Source: Embleya hyalina (GTDB lineage: Bacteria; Actinomycetota; Actinomycetes; Streptomycetales; Streptomycetaceae). From it: a DNA stretch of 64,000 nt. The notes beneath the pieces are model-generated. The model had not been told where the DNA came from. It saw only the letters and a program-made list of their open reading frames with translations, and did not search any database. The position numbers and the translations under genes are program-made. Positions 25,720 through 34,298 of this stretch are shown here, piece by piece (the first letter of the stretch is position 1; each line of letters starts with the position of its first letter). The stretch spans positions 1 through 64,000 of the forward strand of contig NZ_BIFH01000039.1 of the NCBI RefSeq assembly GCF_003967355.1. Reading direction: 5' to 3'.

Positions 25720-25796
25720 GCGAGGCGCGGCCGATGGGCCGTCGTCGGCGTCGGCGGACCCGCGCCCGGGGTCGGCCGTGCGACGATCGCGCGGCG

Positions 25797-26777
25797 TCAG
25801 GGGATCAGGACGACCTTCCCGACCGTCCGCCGCTCGCTCAGCGCGGTGTGCGCGGCGGCGGCCTCGGCCAGCGGGAACGTGGTGACCGCCGGGACGAGCT
25901 CACCCGCCGCGGCGGCGGCCAGGGCCCGCTCGGCGAGGGCCTTGATGCCGCCCGGACGGTTCATCATGCGCGGGCCCAGCGGGTTCTCCACGCCCACCCC
26001 GGCCGCCGCGGCGACCTCGTCCAGGTCGGCGACGGCCGCGCCCGAGGACCAACCGTAGGTCACCACGCGACCGCCTCGGCGGACCAGGTCGAGCCCGGTG
26101 CGGCCGATCTCGCCGCCGACGCTCTCCAGCAGCACCGTCACCGGCCCGGCGCCGAAGCCCTCGCGCACCCGGTCGGCCCAGTCGGCGGCGTTGTAGTCCA
26201 CCGCGAGGTCGACGCCGGCCTTCGCCACCGCCTCGACCTTGGCCGGCCCGCCGGCCGCCCCGATCACCACCGCGCCGAGCCGGTGCGCCGCCTGGACCAG
26301 CAGGGTGCCGAGGCCGCCCGCCGCGGCGGTGACCAGCACCACGTCCTCGGGCCCGATCGCGGCCACCTCCAGGATGCCCATCGCGGTGCGCCCAGTGCCG
26401 ACCATCGCCACCGCGATCTCGGCCCGGAGGTCGTCGGGCAGGGGCAGCAGCGCCTGGTCGTCGACGATCGCGAACTCCGCGTAGCCGCCGCCCCGGTTGC
26501 CCAGGTGCGCCGTCACGCGGCGCCCGACCAGGGTCGGATCCACCCCGACGCCGACCGCGTCCACCGTGCCGGCCACCTCGCGCCCGAGCGTGGTGGGCAA
26601 CTCCGGCTCCGGGAAGGGTCCTTCCACCCGCCCCGTGCGCAGCATCACGTCGACCAGGTGCACCCCGGCCGCGGCGACCGCGATGCGCACCTCGCCGGGG
26701 CCCGGCTCCGGCGTCGCCACCTCTTCGGAACGCAGGTTCTCGGCCGGACCGAACTCGTTCAATCGCATCGCGCGCAT
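25797..26777 (-). CDS. NADPH:quinone oxidoreductase-like MDR protein
   Basis: A 326-residue zinc-independent medium-chain dehydrogenase/reductase of the quinone oxidoreductase type. The N-terminus is MRAMRLNEFGPAENLRSEEV, with TLGREVAGTVDAVGVGVDP following. The NADPH-binding segment VLVTAAAGGLGTLLVQAAHRLGA (AAxGGxG) is near residue 145. The structural-zinc cysteines of alcohol dehydrogenases are absent. CAGGAG eight bases upstream supports the ATG at 26777. The promoter has a 19-bp spacer with an internal palindrome, typical of MerR-family activation, so induction by redox-active compounds is plausible. Confidence 0.9.
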   Translation of the reverse strand: MRAMRLNEFGPAENLRSEEVATPEPGPGEVRIAVAAAGVHLVDVMLRTGRVEGPFPEPELPTTLGREVAGTVDAVGVGVDPTLVGRRVTAHLGNRGGGYAEFAIVDDQALLPLPDDLRAEIAVAMVGTGRTAMGILEVAAIGPEDVVLVTAAAGGLGTLLVQAAHRLGAVVIGAAGGPAKVEAVAKAGVDLAVDYNAADWADRVREGFGAGPVTVLLESVGGEIGRTGLDLVRRGGRVVTYGWSSGAAVADLDEVAAAAGVGVENPLGPRMMNRPGGIKALAERALAAAAAGELVPAVTTFPLAEAAAAHTALSERRTVGKVVLIP

Positions 26778-26880
26778 CGTGCACTCCTGGGTTTGGTGAC
26801 GGACCGTCCGGGACGGTCCGGCTGTGGCGGGGCCGACGGAGACCGGACCGGAGCGCGAGCGCCCCGATCGCGACGCGAGA

Positions 26881-26911
26881 ATTCTCGAACTTCAAGTCGA
26901 CTTCATGTCAA
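26881..26911 (-). promoter_or_regulatory. MerR-type promoter of the quinone oxidoreductase gene
   Basis: On the minus strand: -35 TTGACA (26911-26906), a 19-bp spacer containing the palindrome AAGTCGACTT (26894-26903), then a -10-like GAGAAT (26886-26881). Spacers of 19 bp with a dyad between the two hexamers are the classic arrangement for SoxR/MerR-family activators. The 12-bp palindrome CGAGAATTCTCG (26876-26887) overlaps the -10. No MerR gene is visible in this window. Confidence 0.55.
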
Positions 26912-26970
26912 GCGGACCGACCCGCCTCGCGCCCCCGCGCACCGTGACCCACACCACCTACGGTGGGCCC

Positions 26971-27687
26971 ATGTTCGATCCCGACGAAGCCACCGCGGTC
27001 CTGCTCGCCGATCTCGCCGCCCTCGGCACACCGGCGCGCGCCGTGGCCGAGAAGGCGTATCTCAAGAGCGATCTCGACTTCCTCGGCGTCACGGTCCCGG
27101 TGCTGCGCAAGACGGTGACCGCCGCGACGCGTGCCCGGCCCGCGCCGACCCGGCCCGAACTGCTCGCCTGGATCGAGGTGTTGTGGTCCCGGCGGCTGCA
27201 CGAGAGCCGCTTCGCGGCGATCGAACTGCTACGGATCCGGCTGCGGGTGCTCACCCGCGCCGACCTGCCGCTGATCGAGCGGCTGATCCGGGAGGCGGCC
27301 GGCTGGGTGTACGTGGACATGCTCGCGGAGAAGGTCGCGGGCCCGCTGATGGGCCGTGCGCCCGCCGATTTCGGCACCGCCGACGCCTGGGCCGGCGACG
27401 CCGACTTCTGGCTCCGCCGCTCGGCGCTGCTCGCGCTGCTGCCCGGGATCCGGGCCGGCGCGCCCGACGCCGTCCGGTTCGACCGCTACGCGGATTCGAT
27501 GCTGGAGGAGAAGGAGTTCTTCGTCCGGAAGGCGATCGGCTGGGTGCTTCGGGAGATCTCCAGGCGGGATCCGGCCTACGTGATCGCGTGGACCGAGGCG
27601 CACCGGTCCCGGATGTCCGGGGTGACGTTCCGCGAGGCGGTGCGCCGGCTCCCCGAGGCGGACGCCGCCCGGCTGCGGGCCGGGTGA
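26971..27687 (+). CDS. DNA alkylation repair protein (AlkD-like)
   Basis: A 238-residue all-helical HEAT-repeat protein of the AlkC/AlkD DNA glycosylase family, which removes alkylated bases. Family features include VAEKAYLKSDLDFLGVTVP near residue 30, WSRRLHESRFAAIELL, and the conserved C-terminal EKEFFVRKAIGWVLREIS followed by DP and a FREAVRRL helix. The ATG at 26971 is preferred because upstream in-frame codons give no conserved sequence and overlap the divergent promoter region. It is divergent from the quinone oxidoreductase gene. Confidence 0.88.
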   Translation: MFDPDEATAVLLADLAALGTPARAVAEKAYLKSDLDFLGVTVPVLRKTVTAATRARPAPTRPELLAWIEVLWSRRLHESRFAAIELLRIRLRVLTRADLPLIERLIREAAGWVYVDMLAEKVAGPLMGRAPADFGTADAWAGDADFWLRRSALLALLPGIRAGAPDAVRFDRYADSMLEEKEFFVRKAIGWVLREISRRDPAYVIAWTEAHRSRMSGVTFREAVRRLPEADAARLRAG

Positions 27688-27761
27688 TCGGCGCTCGGCT
27701 CCCTGCCCACACCGGCGAAAATGCCTCGTCGCGGGCGATGCGCACCCGGCAGGATGAGCCG

Positions 27762-28463
27762 ATGACGACACACCTGGTGGCCATGGGCGGCGGCGGATTC
27801 TCGATGAACGACGGGGCGACGGCGCTCGACCGCTACGTCCTCGACCTGACCGGCCGCCCCCGCCCCAACGTGTGCTTCGTCCCGACCGCCTCCGGTGACG
27901 CCGACAGCTACGTCGAGCGATTTCGCGGCGCGTTCGCCTCGTGGGACTGTTCGGTCGACCACCTGAGCCTGTTCAAGCGCACCGACGCCGAACTCGCCGA
28001 CGTCCTGGCCGAGTCGGACGTGATCTACGTGGGCGGCGGCTCCACCCTCAACCTGCTCGCGCTGTGGCGCCTGCACGGTCTCGACGCCGCGCTCTCCGCC
28101 CGGGCCGCCCGGCGCGACCTGGTGGTGTGCGGGTTGAGCGCGGGCGCGCTGTGCTGGTTCGAGGGCGGGATCACCGACTCCTACGGACCTCGGCTGCGCC
28201 CGCTCGCGGACGGACTCGGCTGGGCCCGGGGCAGCGTGTGTCCGCACTACGACGGCGAGCCCGGCCGCCGTCCGGCCTACCACGCGGCCGTGGCGGCGGG
28301 CACCCTCGCACCCGGCTACGCGCTGGACGACGGCGCGGCGATCCACCTCGTCGACGGTGAGCCGCACCGGTTCGTGGCCGAACTCCCGAAGGCGCGGGCG
28401 TACCGCATCGAGGCGGGTCCGAGCGGCGTCCGGGAGTCGGAGTTGCCGATGGTCGGGCTCTGA
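27762..28463 (+). CDS. Peptidase E (S51 family)
   Basis: A 233-residue S51-family serine peptidase with a class-I glutamine amidotransferase-like fold. GGGSTLNLLALW is the conserved strand-turn, and the nucleophile Ser126 sits in VVCGLSAGALCWF. A His/Glu-containing CPHYDGEPGRRPAYH region completes the catalytic and binding site. These enzymes cleave Asp-Xaa dipeptides or cyanophycin-like isopeptides; which applies here is not clear. The ATG at 27762 has GGATGAG just upstream. It follows the alkylation-repair gene by 74 bp on the same strand. Confidence 0.88.
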   Translation: MTTHLVAMGGGGFSMNDGATALDRYVLDLTGRPRPNVCFVPTASGDADSYVERFRGAFASWDCSVDHLSLFKRTDAELADVLAESDVIYVGGGSTLNLLALWRLHGLDAALSARAARRDLVVCGLSAGALCWFEGGITDSYGPRLRPLADGLGWARGSVCPHYDGEPGRRPAYHAAVAAGTLAPGYALDDGAAIHLVDGEPHRFVAELPKARAYRIEAGPSGVRESELPMVGL

Positions 28464-28524
28464 CCCGGCCGCGGCAGCAGGTGTCGAAGCACCATCGGGA
28501 ACGCGCGGCGAGCTTCCCGGGGCG

Positions 28525-29332
28525 GTGACCACGGTCCTCGGACGGTCTCACCGCGCGCTCCCGTCACCGCCCTGGAACGAGACCGCCACGCCCGCGACCG
28601 TCCTCGGCTTCGGTGCGATGGGCACCGCGCTCGCCGGCGCGCTGCCGAGCGCCGGGCACGCGGTCACCGTCCGCAACCGCTCCCCCGCCCGCGCCGATCC
28701 CCCGGTCGGGCGCGGCGCCGACGTGTGGGCGGGCCGCACGCTGGTAGACCTGACCTCGGACACCCCCGAGCGGCCCCGGCACACCGCCCCGTGGGCCGCG
28801 GGCGTGGGCGTCCCCCATCTCGACGGCGCGGCCATGGTGCCGACCTCCGTCGTGGGTACCCCGGGCGGCTTCCCGCTGTACGGCGGGACGCGGGCCGGGT
28901 ACGACGAGCACGCGGCGACGCTGCGCGTACTCGGCCCGAACTCCTCGTTCCTGGGCGGGGATCACGGCCTTCTTCCACACCATGATGGCCGGCCTGGCGC
29001 ACTTCTTCGCGCCGGTCGGCGCCGATCGGGTGTCGGCGGGCGAGTTCCTGCCGTTCGCCCGGGGCATGCTCGGCATCCTGCCCGACATCAGGACCCGGGT
29101 GGCCGGCGCGATCGACGCGGGCGAGTACCCCGGGGACCAGGGCAACCCGGCGATCGAGGCGACCGGCATCGAACACGCCGTCGACGCCGCGACGTCGCGT
29201 GGCCTCGACGTCGGCGTGCTCGAAGCGGTCGCCTCGGTGGTCGGCCGGGCGATCTCCCGAGGCCACGGCGCCGACGACTTCGCGAGCACGATCGAGGCGA
29301 TCCGAAACCCGGCTCGAGGTCTACGAGCCGTC
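28525..29332 (+). pseudogene. Decayed imine reductase-like NAD(P)-binding protein
   Basis: The first frame gives the Rossmann start VLGFGAMGTALAGALPSAGH, then SPARADPPVGRGADVWAGRTLVDLTSDTPE, where about 40 residues usual for imine reductases between the beginning of the dinucleotide fold and AGRTLV are missing. It continues through HLDGAAMVPTSVVGTPGGF and ends in nonsense after SSFLGG. The remainder resumes in another frame from about 28960 (ITAFFHTMMAGLAHFF through GHGADDFASTIEAI). The switch coincides with a GGGG run at 28956-28960. One internal deletion plus one frameshift make it a pseudogene, unless the frameshift is a sequencing error. Confidence 0.8.
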
Positions 29333-29340
29333 GCGCCGGC

Positions 29341-30660
29341 CTACTCGGCGACGTCGCGGGCGAGCAGGTCGGCGATGCCCTCGCGGCGCAGCAGGACGCG
29401 GGCCCGGCCGTCACGGACGGCCACCACCGGCGGGCGGCCGACCAGGTTGTAGGTCGAGGCCATGGACTGCTGGTACGCCCCGGCGGCCGGCATCGCGAGC
29501 AGGTCGCCCGGACGCACGTCCTCGGGCAGTTCGACATCGGCGGCCAACACGTCGCCCGACTCGCAGTAGCGACCCACCACGGTGACCCGCCGGGTGCCGG
29601 GCGCGCCGGCCCGGCCGACCAGGCGCACGGTGGTACGCGCGCCGTACAGGGCCGGCCGGGGATTGTCCGCCATGCCGCCGTCCACCGCGACGAACACCCG
29701 GTGCGCGGTGCGCTTGACCACCAGCACGCGGTACAGCGCCACCCCGGCCGGCCCGGTGATCGCCCGGCCCGGCTCGACGATCAGGCGCGGCACGGGCAGT
29801 TCGTACAGCGCGCACTGCCGGGCCAGCCGGCGGCGCACGTCGGTCGCGAACGACTCGATGTCCAGTGGGTGTTCGCCGCTCCGGTAGGCGATTCCGTGGC
29901 CACCGCCCAGGTTCAGCTCGGGCAGTACGATCCCGTGCCGGTCGCGCAGCCCGGCCAGGAACGCGGTGAGCGTGCCGATGGCCGCCAGCCAGGGTCGTAC
30001 CGAGCCGATCTGCGAACCCAGGTGGCAGTGCAGGCCGGTGAGTTCGAGGTGCGGCTGGGCCACCGCCCGCAGCACCGCGTCCTCGGCGTCGCCCCGGGCG
30101 ATGGACAGGCCGAACTTCTGGTCCTCGCCGCCGGTGCGGATCGCATGGTGCGCGCCGGCCTCGATCCCGGGCACCACGCGCACCATCACCCGCTGCCGCT
30201 GCCGGGGCGCCACCAGCGCGGCCAAGCGGGCGATCTCGACCGGGTTGTCCAGCACGATCCGCCCCACGCCCAGGCGCAGCGCGGCGCGCAGTTCGTCACC
30301 GGACTTGGCGTTGCCGTGCAGGATGATCCGCTCCCCGGGCATCCCGGCGAGGGCGGCCAGCTCCAACTCCCCGGCGGAGCAGACGTCGAGCCCGAAGCCC
30401 TCCTCGCGCAGCCAGGCGACCACGCCGCGGCACAGGAACGCCTTGGCCGCGTAGGCGATCTCGACGCCGGGCAGCGCGCGGCGATAGGCCCGGCAGGTGT
30501 CCCGCACGTGCTGTTCGTCCAGCAGGTACAGCGGCGTCCCGAATCGCTCGGCGAGTTCGGCCGCGGGCAACCCGCCGACCGCGAGATCCGCCCCTCGCGC
30601 CCGCGTCGAACGAGGCCACACGCCCGCGTCGAGGATCGGCTCGGCAAGCGATATGGACAT
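29341..30660 (-). CDS. lysA: Diaminopimelate decarboxylase-type PLP enzyme
   Basis: A 439-residue group IV PLP-dependent decarboxylase that makes L-lysine from meso-diaminopimelate. The PLP lysine is Lys73 in IAYAAKAFLC, the cofactor-binding His is in LTGLHCHLGSQIG, GGGHGIAY binds phosphate, and the second-subunit cysteine is in VVGRYCESGDVLA, with YQQSMASTYN near the C-terminus. AAGGGAG supports the ATG at 30660. The upstream same-strand neighbour is a SAV_915 protein 37 bp away, not argS/hom as in the usual lysine locus. This may therefore be a second LysA or a paralogue with another substrate. Confidence 0.88.
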   Translation of the reverse strand: MSISLAEPILDAGVWPRSTRARGADLAVGGLPAAELAERFGTPLYLLDEQHVRDTCRAYRRALPGVEIAYAAKAFLCRGVVAWLREEGFGLDVCSAGELELAALAGMPGERIILHGNAKSGDELRAALRLGVGRIVLDNPVEIARLAALVAPRQRQRVMVRVVPGIEAGAHHAIRTGGEDQKFGLSIARGDAEDAVLRAVAQPHLELTGLHCHLGSQIGSVRPWLAAIGTLTAFLAGLRDRHGIVLPELNLGGGHGIAYRSGEHPLDIESFATDVRRRLARQCALYELPVPRLIVEPGRAITGPAGVALYRVLVVKRTAHRVFVAVDGGMADNPRPALYGARTTVRLVGRAGAPGTRRVTVVGRYCESGDVLAADVELPEDVRPGDLLAMPAAGAYQQSMASTYNLVGRPPVVAVRDGRARVLLRREGIADLLARDVAE

Positions 30661-30697
30661 GGCAACTCCCTTGTGCGCGTACATGGGTGGCGAAGGA

Positions 30698-31453
30698 TCA
30701 GGCGAAGAGGGAAAACACGACGGACAACACCGCGACGACCAGGATCACCCGCAACACGCCGAGCGCCTGCGGATCCCAGGTCCCCGCGCCCGGAGCCGAC
30801 ACGGAGACGGCCGACGCCGACGTGGAAACCGTCGCGGCCGTACGCGGACCGCCCCCATCGCTCCGCGAACGAAGCGTCCTCGAACCGGACTTCACCGCCC
30901 CGGGCCGCGTCGGCGCGAGCGGCGTCACCGAGTGGCCGCACTCCACGTCGGCGACCCGGTCCGGCCCGCCGCCCCGGGCGACCTCGGCGGCCCGGGCGAC
31001 CCGGGCGATCTGCGCGACATACGGGGCGGGCGCGACCGGCACGGCCCGGGCGACCCGCGCGTCGCCCGCGACCGGAGCGGCCTCGGCGACCCCGGCGGCC
31101 GGCACGGCCCGGGCATCCGGCCCGCTCTCCTCGGCCGCCTGCCCCGCCTCGCCCCACGCCCGGTGCACCGGCGGCGCGGACAGGCCCGGGTCGACCAGCA
31201 TCCGCTCGACGCCGATCTCGTCCGCGAGCGAGCGGGCCGCGCCGGCGCCGAGTCGGATCCACTCCTGCTCGACGCCCAACACCGCCCGCAGCCGCGCCAC
31301 CGAGGTGAAGGCCACCAGGACCCGGGCGCCCAGGGGGTCGCGGCACAACCGCACCACCCGAGCCCCGGCATCGGCCCGCACCGGCACGATCAACACGCGC
31401 CGAGCGGTGGTCGTAGCAGCAGGTTCCTCATCGGTGATCAACACGTCCGACAC
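30698..31453 (-). CDS. SAV_915-family SseB-like protein with C-terminal membrane anchor
   Basis: A 251-residue protein. Residues about 18-95 are the SseB-like domain seen in the actinobacterial SAV_915 family (VLIVPVRADAGARVVRLCRD, LVAFTSVARLRAVLG, MLVDPGLSAP). An Ala/Val/Arg-rich, probably disordered segment (about 105-225) follows. A C-terminal hydrophobic helix (VLRVILVVAVLSVVFSLFA) ends the protein, so it looks tail-anchored. The GTG start is 37 bp plus one gene upstream of lysA and is probably cotranscribed with it. Molecular function is unknown. Confidence 0.72.
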   Translation of the reverse strand: MSDVLITDEEPAATTTARRVLIVPVRADAGARVVRLCRDPLGARVLVAFTSVARLRAVLGVEQEWIRLGAGAARSLADEIGVERMLVDPGLSAPPVHRAWGEAGQAAEESGPDARAVPAAGVAEAAPVAGDARVARAVPVAPAPYVAQIARVARAAEVARGGGPDRVADVECGHSVTPLAPTRPGAVKSGSRTLRSRSDGGGPRTAATVSTSASAVSVSAPGAGTWDPQALGVLRVILVVAVLSVVFSLFA

Positions 31454-31608
31454 GACAGCCTCCGAAGTCCGGCCCCGCCACCATTCGCGGGCCCTGAATC
31501 CGACGCTACGACCACCGCATACCGGGCAACCCCGCCCCTACCGCACCCTTGATCATCGATGCGCCCATGTTGACGCCCCGTTGACACAGGACGCCCGCCG
31601 GCGCCCCC

Positions 31609-32421
31609 TCACGCCCCGACGGAGGTCCACGTCCAGGTCGTCGTGGCGATCAGCGGCTCCCCCGGGCGGACCAGGTGGGTGGCGGGCGCGGTCAGCCCGT
31701 TCGGCGGGCCGGTCTCCGGCTCCACGCACACGTGGTCCACGGGCATGTCGTACACCACCGTGTATGCGCAGTCCGACGTCATCCGCAACCGCAGCGCGCC
31801 CGGCCAGAGCAGTGTCGCGTCCAGGCCGCCGGGGGTTCCGTAGCAGTCGTCCCGGGGCCCCGGGGCGACCGGTATCCGCCGGCCGGTGGGCAGGTGATCC
31901 GGGCCGCGCTCCTCCTGCCAGGCGGGCTCGAAGGACAACTCCAGCGGCTCGCCGACCGCCAACCGTCGCCGAAACCACGGATGCCAACCGGCCTGGGCCG
32001 GAAACGCCTCCGCGTCGGACTCGATCCGCAGCACCGTGGTCAGCCCGTCGGGCCGGATCGTGAAGGTCTGCTCGACCCGTCCCGCGAACGGCCACGGATC
32101 GGCCAGCGCGAGCTCGAAGGCCGCCGACCCGGCGTCCCCGGCGACCTGCTTCCACGCCGCCCGGTAGCCGAGCCCGTGCAGCGCGTGCGGAGGCGCGTCG
32201 GCGGGGAACTCGTGGACCGCGCCGGCGAATTCGAACCGGGCCCCGCCCATCCGGCCCACCCACGGCACCATCGGATAGCTGCCCCATTCCTCGGGCCGCT
32301 CCCCCTCGGTCCGCAGCAGTTCGAGCCCACGCGCCCGCAGCGAGCCGAGCCGACACCCGGCGTCCGGCAGAATCCGCGCCTCGGCGCCTTCGGAACGCAA
32401 CCACACTTCGCCGTCGATCAT
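31609..32421 (-). CDS. Aldose 1-epimerase family protein
   Basis: A 270-residue galactose mutarotase-like beta-sandwich protein. Features: GCRLGSLRARGLELLRT, the active-site region YPMVPWVGRM, the catalytic His in PHALHGLGYRAAW, the second His in QAGWHPWFRR, and the general base Glu in VCVEPETGPPNGL. It interconverts sugar anomers; the subfamily (YeaD/YihR-like) leaves the sugar open. It starts with ATG at 32421 and sits between the divergent SAV_915 region and an M56-like gene on the same strand. Confidence 0.9.
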   Translation of the reverse strand: MIDGEVWLRSEGAEARILPDAGCRLGSLRARGLELLRTEGERPEEWGSYPMVPWVGRMGGARFEFAGAVHEFPADAPPHALHGLGYRAAWKQVAGDAGSAAFELALADPWPFAGRVEQTFTIRPDGLTTVLRIESDAEAFPAQAGWHPWFRRRLAVGEPLELSFEPAWQEERGPDHLPTGRRIPVAPGPRDDCYGTPGGLDATLLWPGALRLRMTSDCAYTVVYDMPVDHVCVEPETGPPNGLTAPATHLVRPGEPLIATTTWTWTSVGA

Positions 32422-32478
32422 GGTCGGCAGATTACGCGCAGCGGCGCCGACCCCACCCCGCCCGCCCGGGCGCCGGCC

Positions 32479-33438
32479 TCAGATGTACAGGAAGTGCGGC
32501 GACAACACGATCACCGACGGTACGAGCAGCGCCGCCGCCGTGAGCACCCGCAACCCCGCCGACGCGACCGGAGCGCCCACCCGGACACCCGCGACGGCCA
32601 CCTCGGGGTGTGCCGCGGCGTGCGTCTGATGCACGATCAGCTCCTCCTGGCGCTGCTGCGGCCAGGCGAAGCACGGGCAGAACGGCCCGCCCGCCTGGCC
32701 CGGCCCGGACAGCTTGACGATGGCCCGGCGCAGATTGGCCCGCGCGATGGACCCGCGCACGTCGGCGTCGGCGGCCTTCTCCGACAGCTCGGCCGCGTGA
32801 TCGGCCCATTCGGCGAAGAAGCGCACCCCCGGGTACGCGTCGGCCAACGTGTCGGCGCAGACCATCCACTGCGCGTCGCGCCGGCGCAGGTGCCCGGCCA
32901 TGTGGGTCAGGACCGCGTTCAACTCCTCGGGGCGCAGCAGGTCCAACGCCCGCGTGGTGGCCTCCACGCGCGGCGGCCGGGACGGCAGCAGCACCAGGCG
33001 CGGCGCCTCGTCCTCGACGATCACCAGGCGCGGCCGGCCGCCGTCCTCCTCGTCGAGCAGCGGTGCCGAGTTCTCCAGTCGGTCCAGCTGCACCCGCAGC
33101 GCGCGCCGATAGTCGCGCGTCGCGCCCGCGCCCCGATGCCAGCCGAACGCCACGAGCAGCAGCGCGAGGATCGCGACGGTGATCTGCGCGGGCAGCGGCA
33201 CGTGCGGCATGCCGATCCGCGGGTCGAATCCGGCCGCGCGCATGGGCGCCTGCCACAGGTCGGGGGTGTAGACGGGGACGGCGAGCGCGAACGAGGCGAG
33301 CACCCCGCCCGCGGCGGCCCGCCAGGCACGCTGCACGTGTCGGGGGCTGAAGCCGCTGCGCTCGGCCCGGCGCAGTACGCGCGGGGCGGTCACCAGGATG
33401 GCCGCCGCGAAAGCCGTCAGCACAAGTCCGTACAACAC
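32479..33438 (-). CDS. M56-like membrane protein with degenerate metalloprotease motif
   Basis: A 319-residue protein with the layout of Streptomyces M56 (BlaR1-type) peptidases. TM helices lie near 3-20, 42-60, 85-101 and 295-315, with a cytoplasmic peptidase-like segment between. The zinc-binding motif that should read HExxH followed by LRxR is HMAGHLRRRD (residues 179-188), so the catalytic Glu is Met180. A Cys-Pro-Cys in GPFCPCFAW is also present. The protein may be proteolytically inactive and act as a sensor or scaffold. No BlaI-type repressor gene is adjacent. GTG start. Confidence 0.75.
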   Translation of the reverse strand: MLYGLVLTAFAAAILVTAPRVLRRAERSGFSPRHVQRAWRAAAGGVLASFALAVPVYTPDLWQAPMRAAGFDPRIGMPHVPLPAQITVAILALLLVAFGWHRGAGATRDYRRALRVQLDRLENSAPLLDEEDGGRPRLVIVEDEAPRLVLLPSRPPRVEATTRALDLLRPEELNAVLTHMAGHLRRRDAQWMVCADTLADAYPGVRFFAEWADHAAELSEKAADADVRGSIARANLRRAIVKLSGPGQAGGPFCPCFAWPQQRQEELIVHQTHAAAHPEVAVAGVRVGAPVASAGLRVLTAAALLVPSVIVLSPHFLYI

Positions 33439-33698
33439 GTCCCCGCCGCCCCTTTCCGGCCTCGTCCGTTCGGTGACCCGTCCGGCCCTGCAACGGTTCT
33501 AGGCGCCAAGTGGTTTCCGCGTCCAGGAGACAGGCCACATCGGGCGGGTGATTTATTCGGTCGACACCAACCACCCGGTGGTATTGCGGACCCGCCACGG
33601 ACCCGGATCGAATCGTGGCCGAAACCGCGTCCGAAAGCGCGCCGAATTGCATCGTCGCACCTCCACGCGCGTAATTCCGAACCGACAGGAGTTCGTTC

Positions 33699-34127
33699 AT
33701 GCACGAGTTTTCGCGTTCCGCTGTGATCGCCGCCACACCGGACGAGATCTGGGCGGTGATCGGCGACTTCGGCGCCCTGGGCGACTGGCACCCGGTGGTG
33801 CCGCCGAGCACGATCGAGGGCGGCGGCGACGCCAACACCCCGGGCGCGGTACGGGCGTTCGCGATCGACGGCGAGGTGCTCTCGCGCGAGGAACTGCTCA
33901 GCCACGACGACGCCGCGCACCGGATGAGCTACCGGTTGATCCAGGTACCGCTGGCTGTGACGGACTACGTCGGCACGCTGGCCGTGCACCCGCACGCGGA
34001 CGGCGGCGAGGTGGTCTGGTCGGCGACCTACGAGGGCGAGCCGGACGTGGTGGAGACGGTGGACGCGGTCTTCGCCGAGGGCACGTACGGAGCGGGCCTG
34101 GCCGCACTCCGGGAGCGCTTCGCCTAG
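33699..34127 (+). CDS. SRPBCC (START-like) family protein
   Basis: A 142-residue helix-grip protein of the polyketide cyclase/dehydrase (SRPBCC) superfamily, which binds hydrophobic ligands in a deep pocket. The start is typical (FSRSAVIAATPDEIWAVIGDFGALGDWHP), and the conserved C-terminal helix region is FAEGTYGAGLAALRERFA. AGGAG supports the ATG. No polyketide or aromatic biosynthesis genes are adjacent, so no specific role is assigned. The 260-bp upstream gap (33439-33698) holds the divergent promoters. Confidence 0.85.
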   Translation: MHEFSRSAVIAATPDEIWAVIGDFGALGDWHPVVPPSTIEGGGDANTPGAVRAFAIDGEVLSREELLSHDDAAHRMSYRLIQVPLAVTDYVGTLAVHPHADGGEVVWSATYEGEPDVVETVDAVFAEGTYGAGLAALRERFA

Positions 34128-34298
34128 CGTGTGTCCGGCCCCGGCGGACGCCGGGGCGAAGGGCCGTGCCGGTCGCCCCGACCCCGGTCGCCGGGCGGCC
34201 GGCGGTCCGGTCGCGCCCACCCGCCGCCCCGGCGCGCGTATCGCATGGTGAGACGATCGCCGTATGCTTCGGCCACCCCGACCGATCTTGAGGTGACC

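Noticed and set aside
33439-33698. Cluster for polyketide or terpene biosynthesis around idi, SRPBCC, DUF35 and the monooxygenase
   Set aside because: These accessory families occur scattered, but no ketosynthase, NRPS, terpene synthase or prenyltransferase is present.
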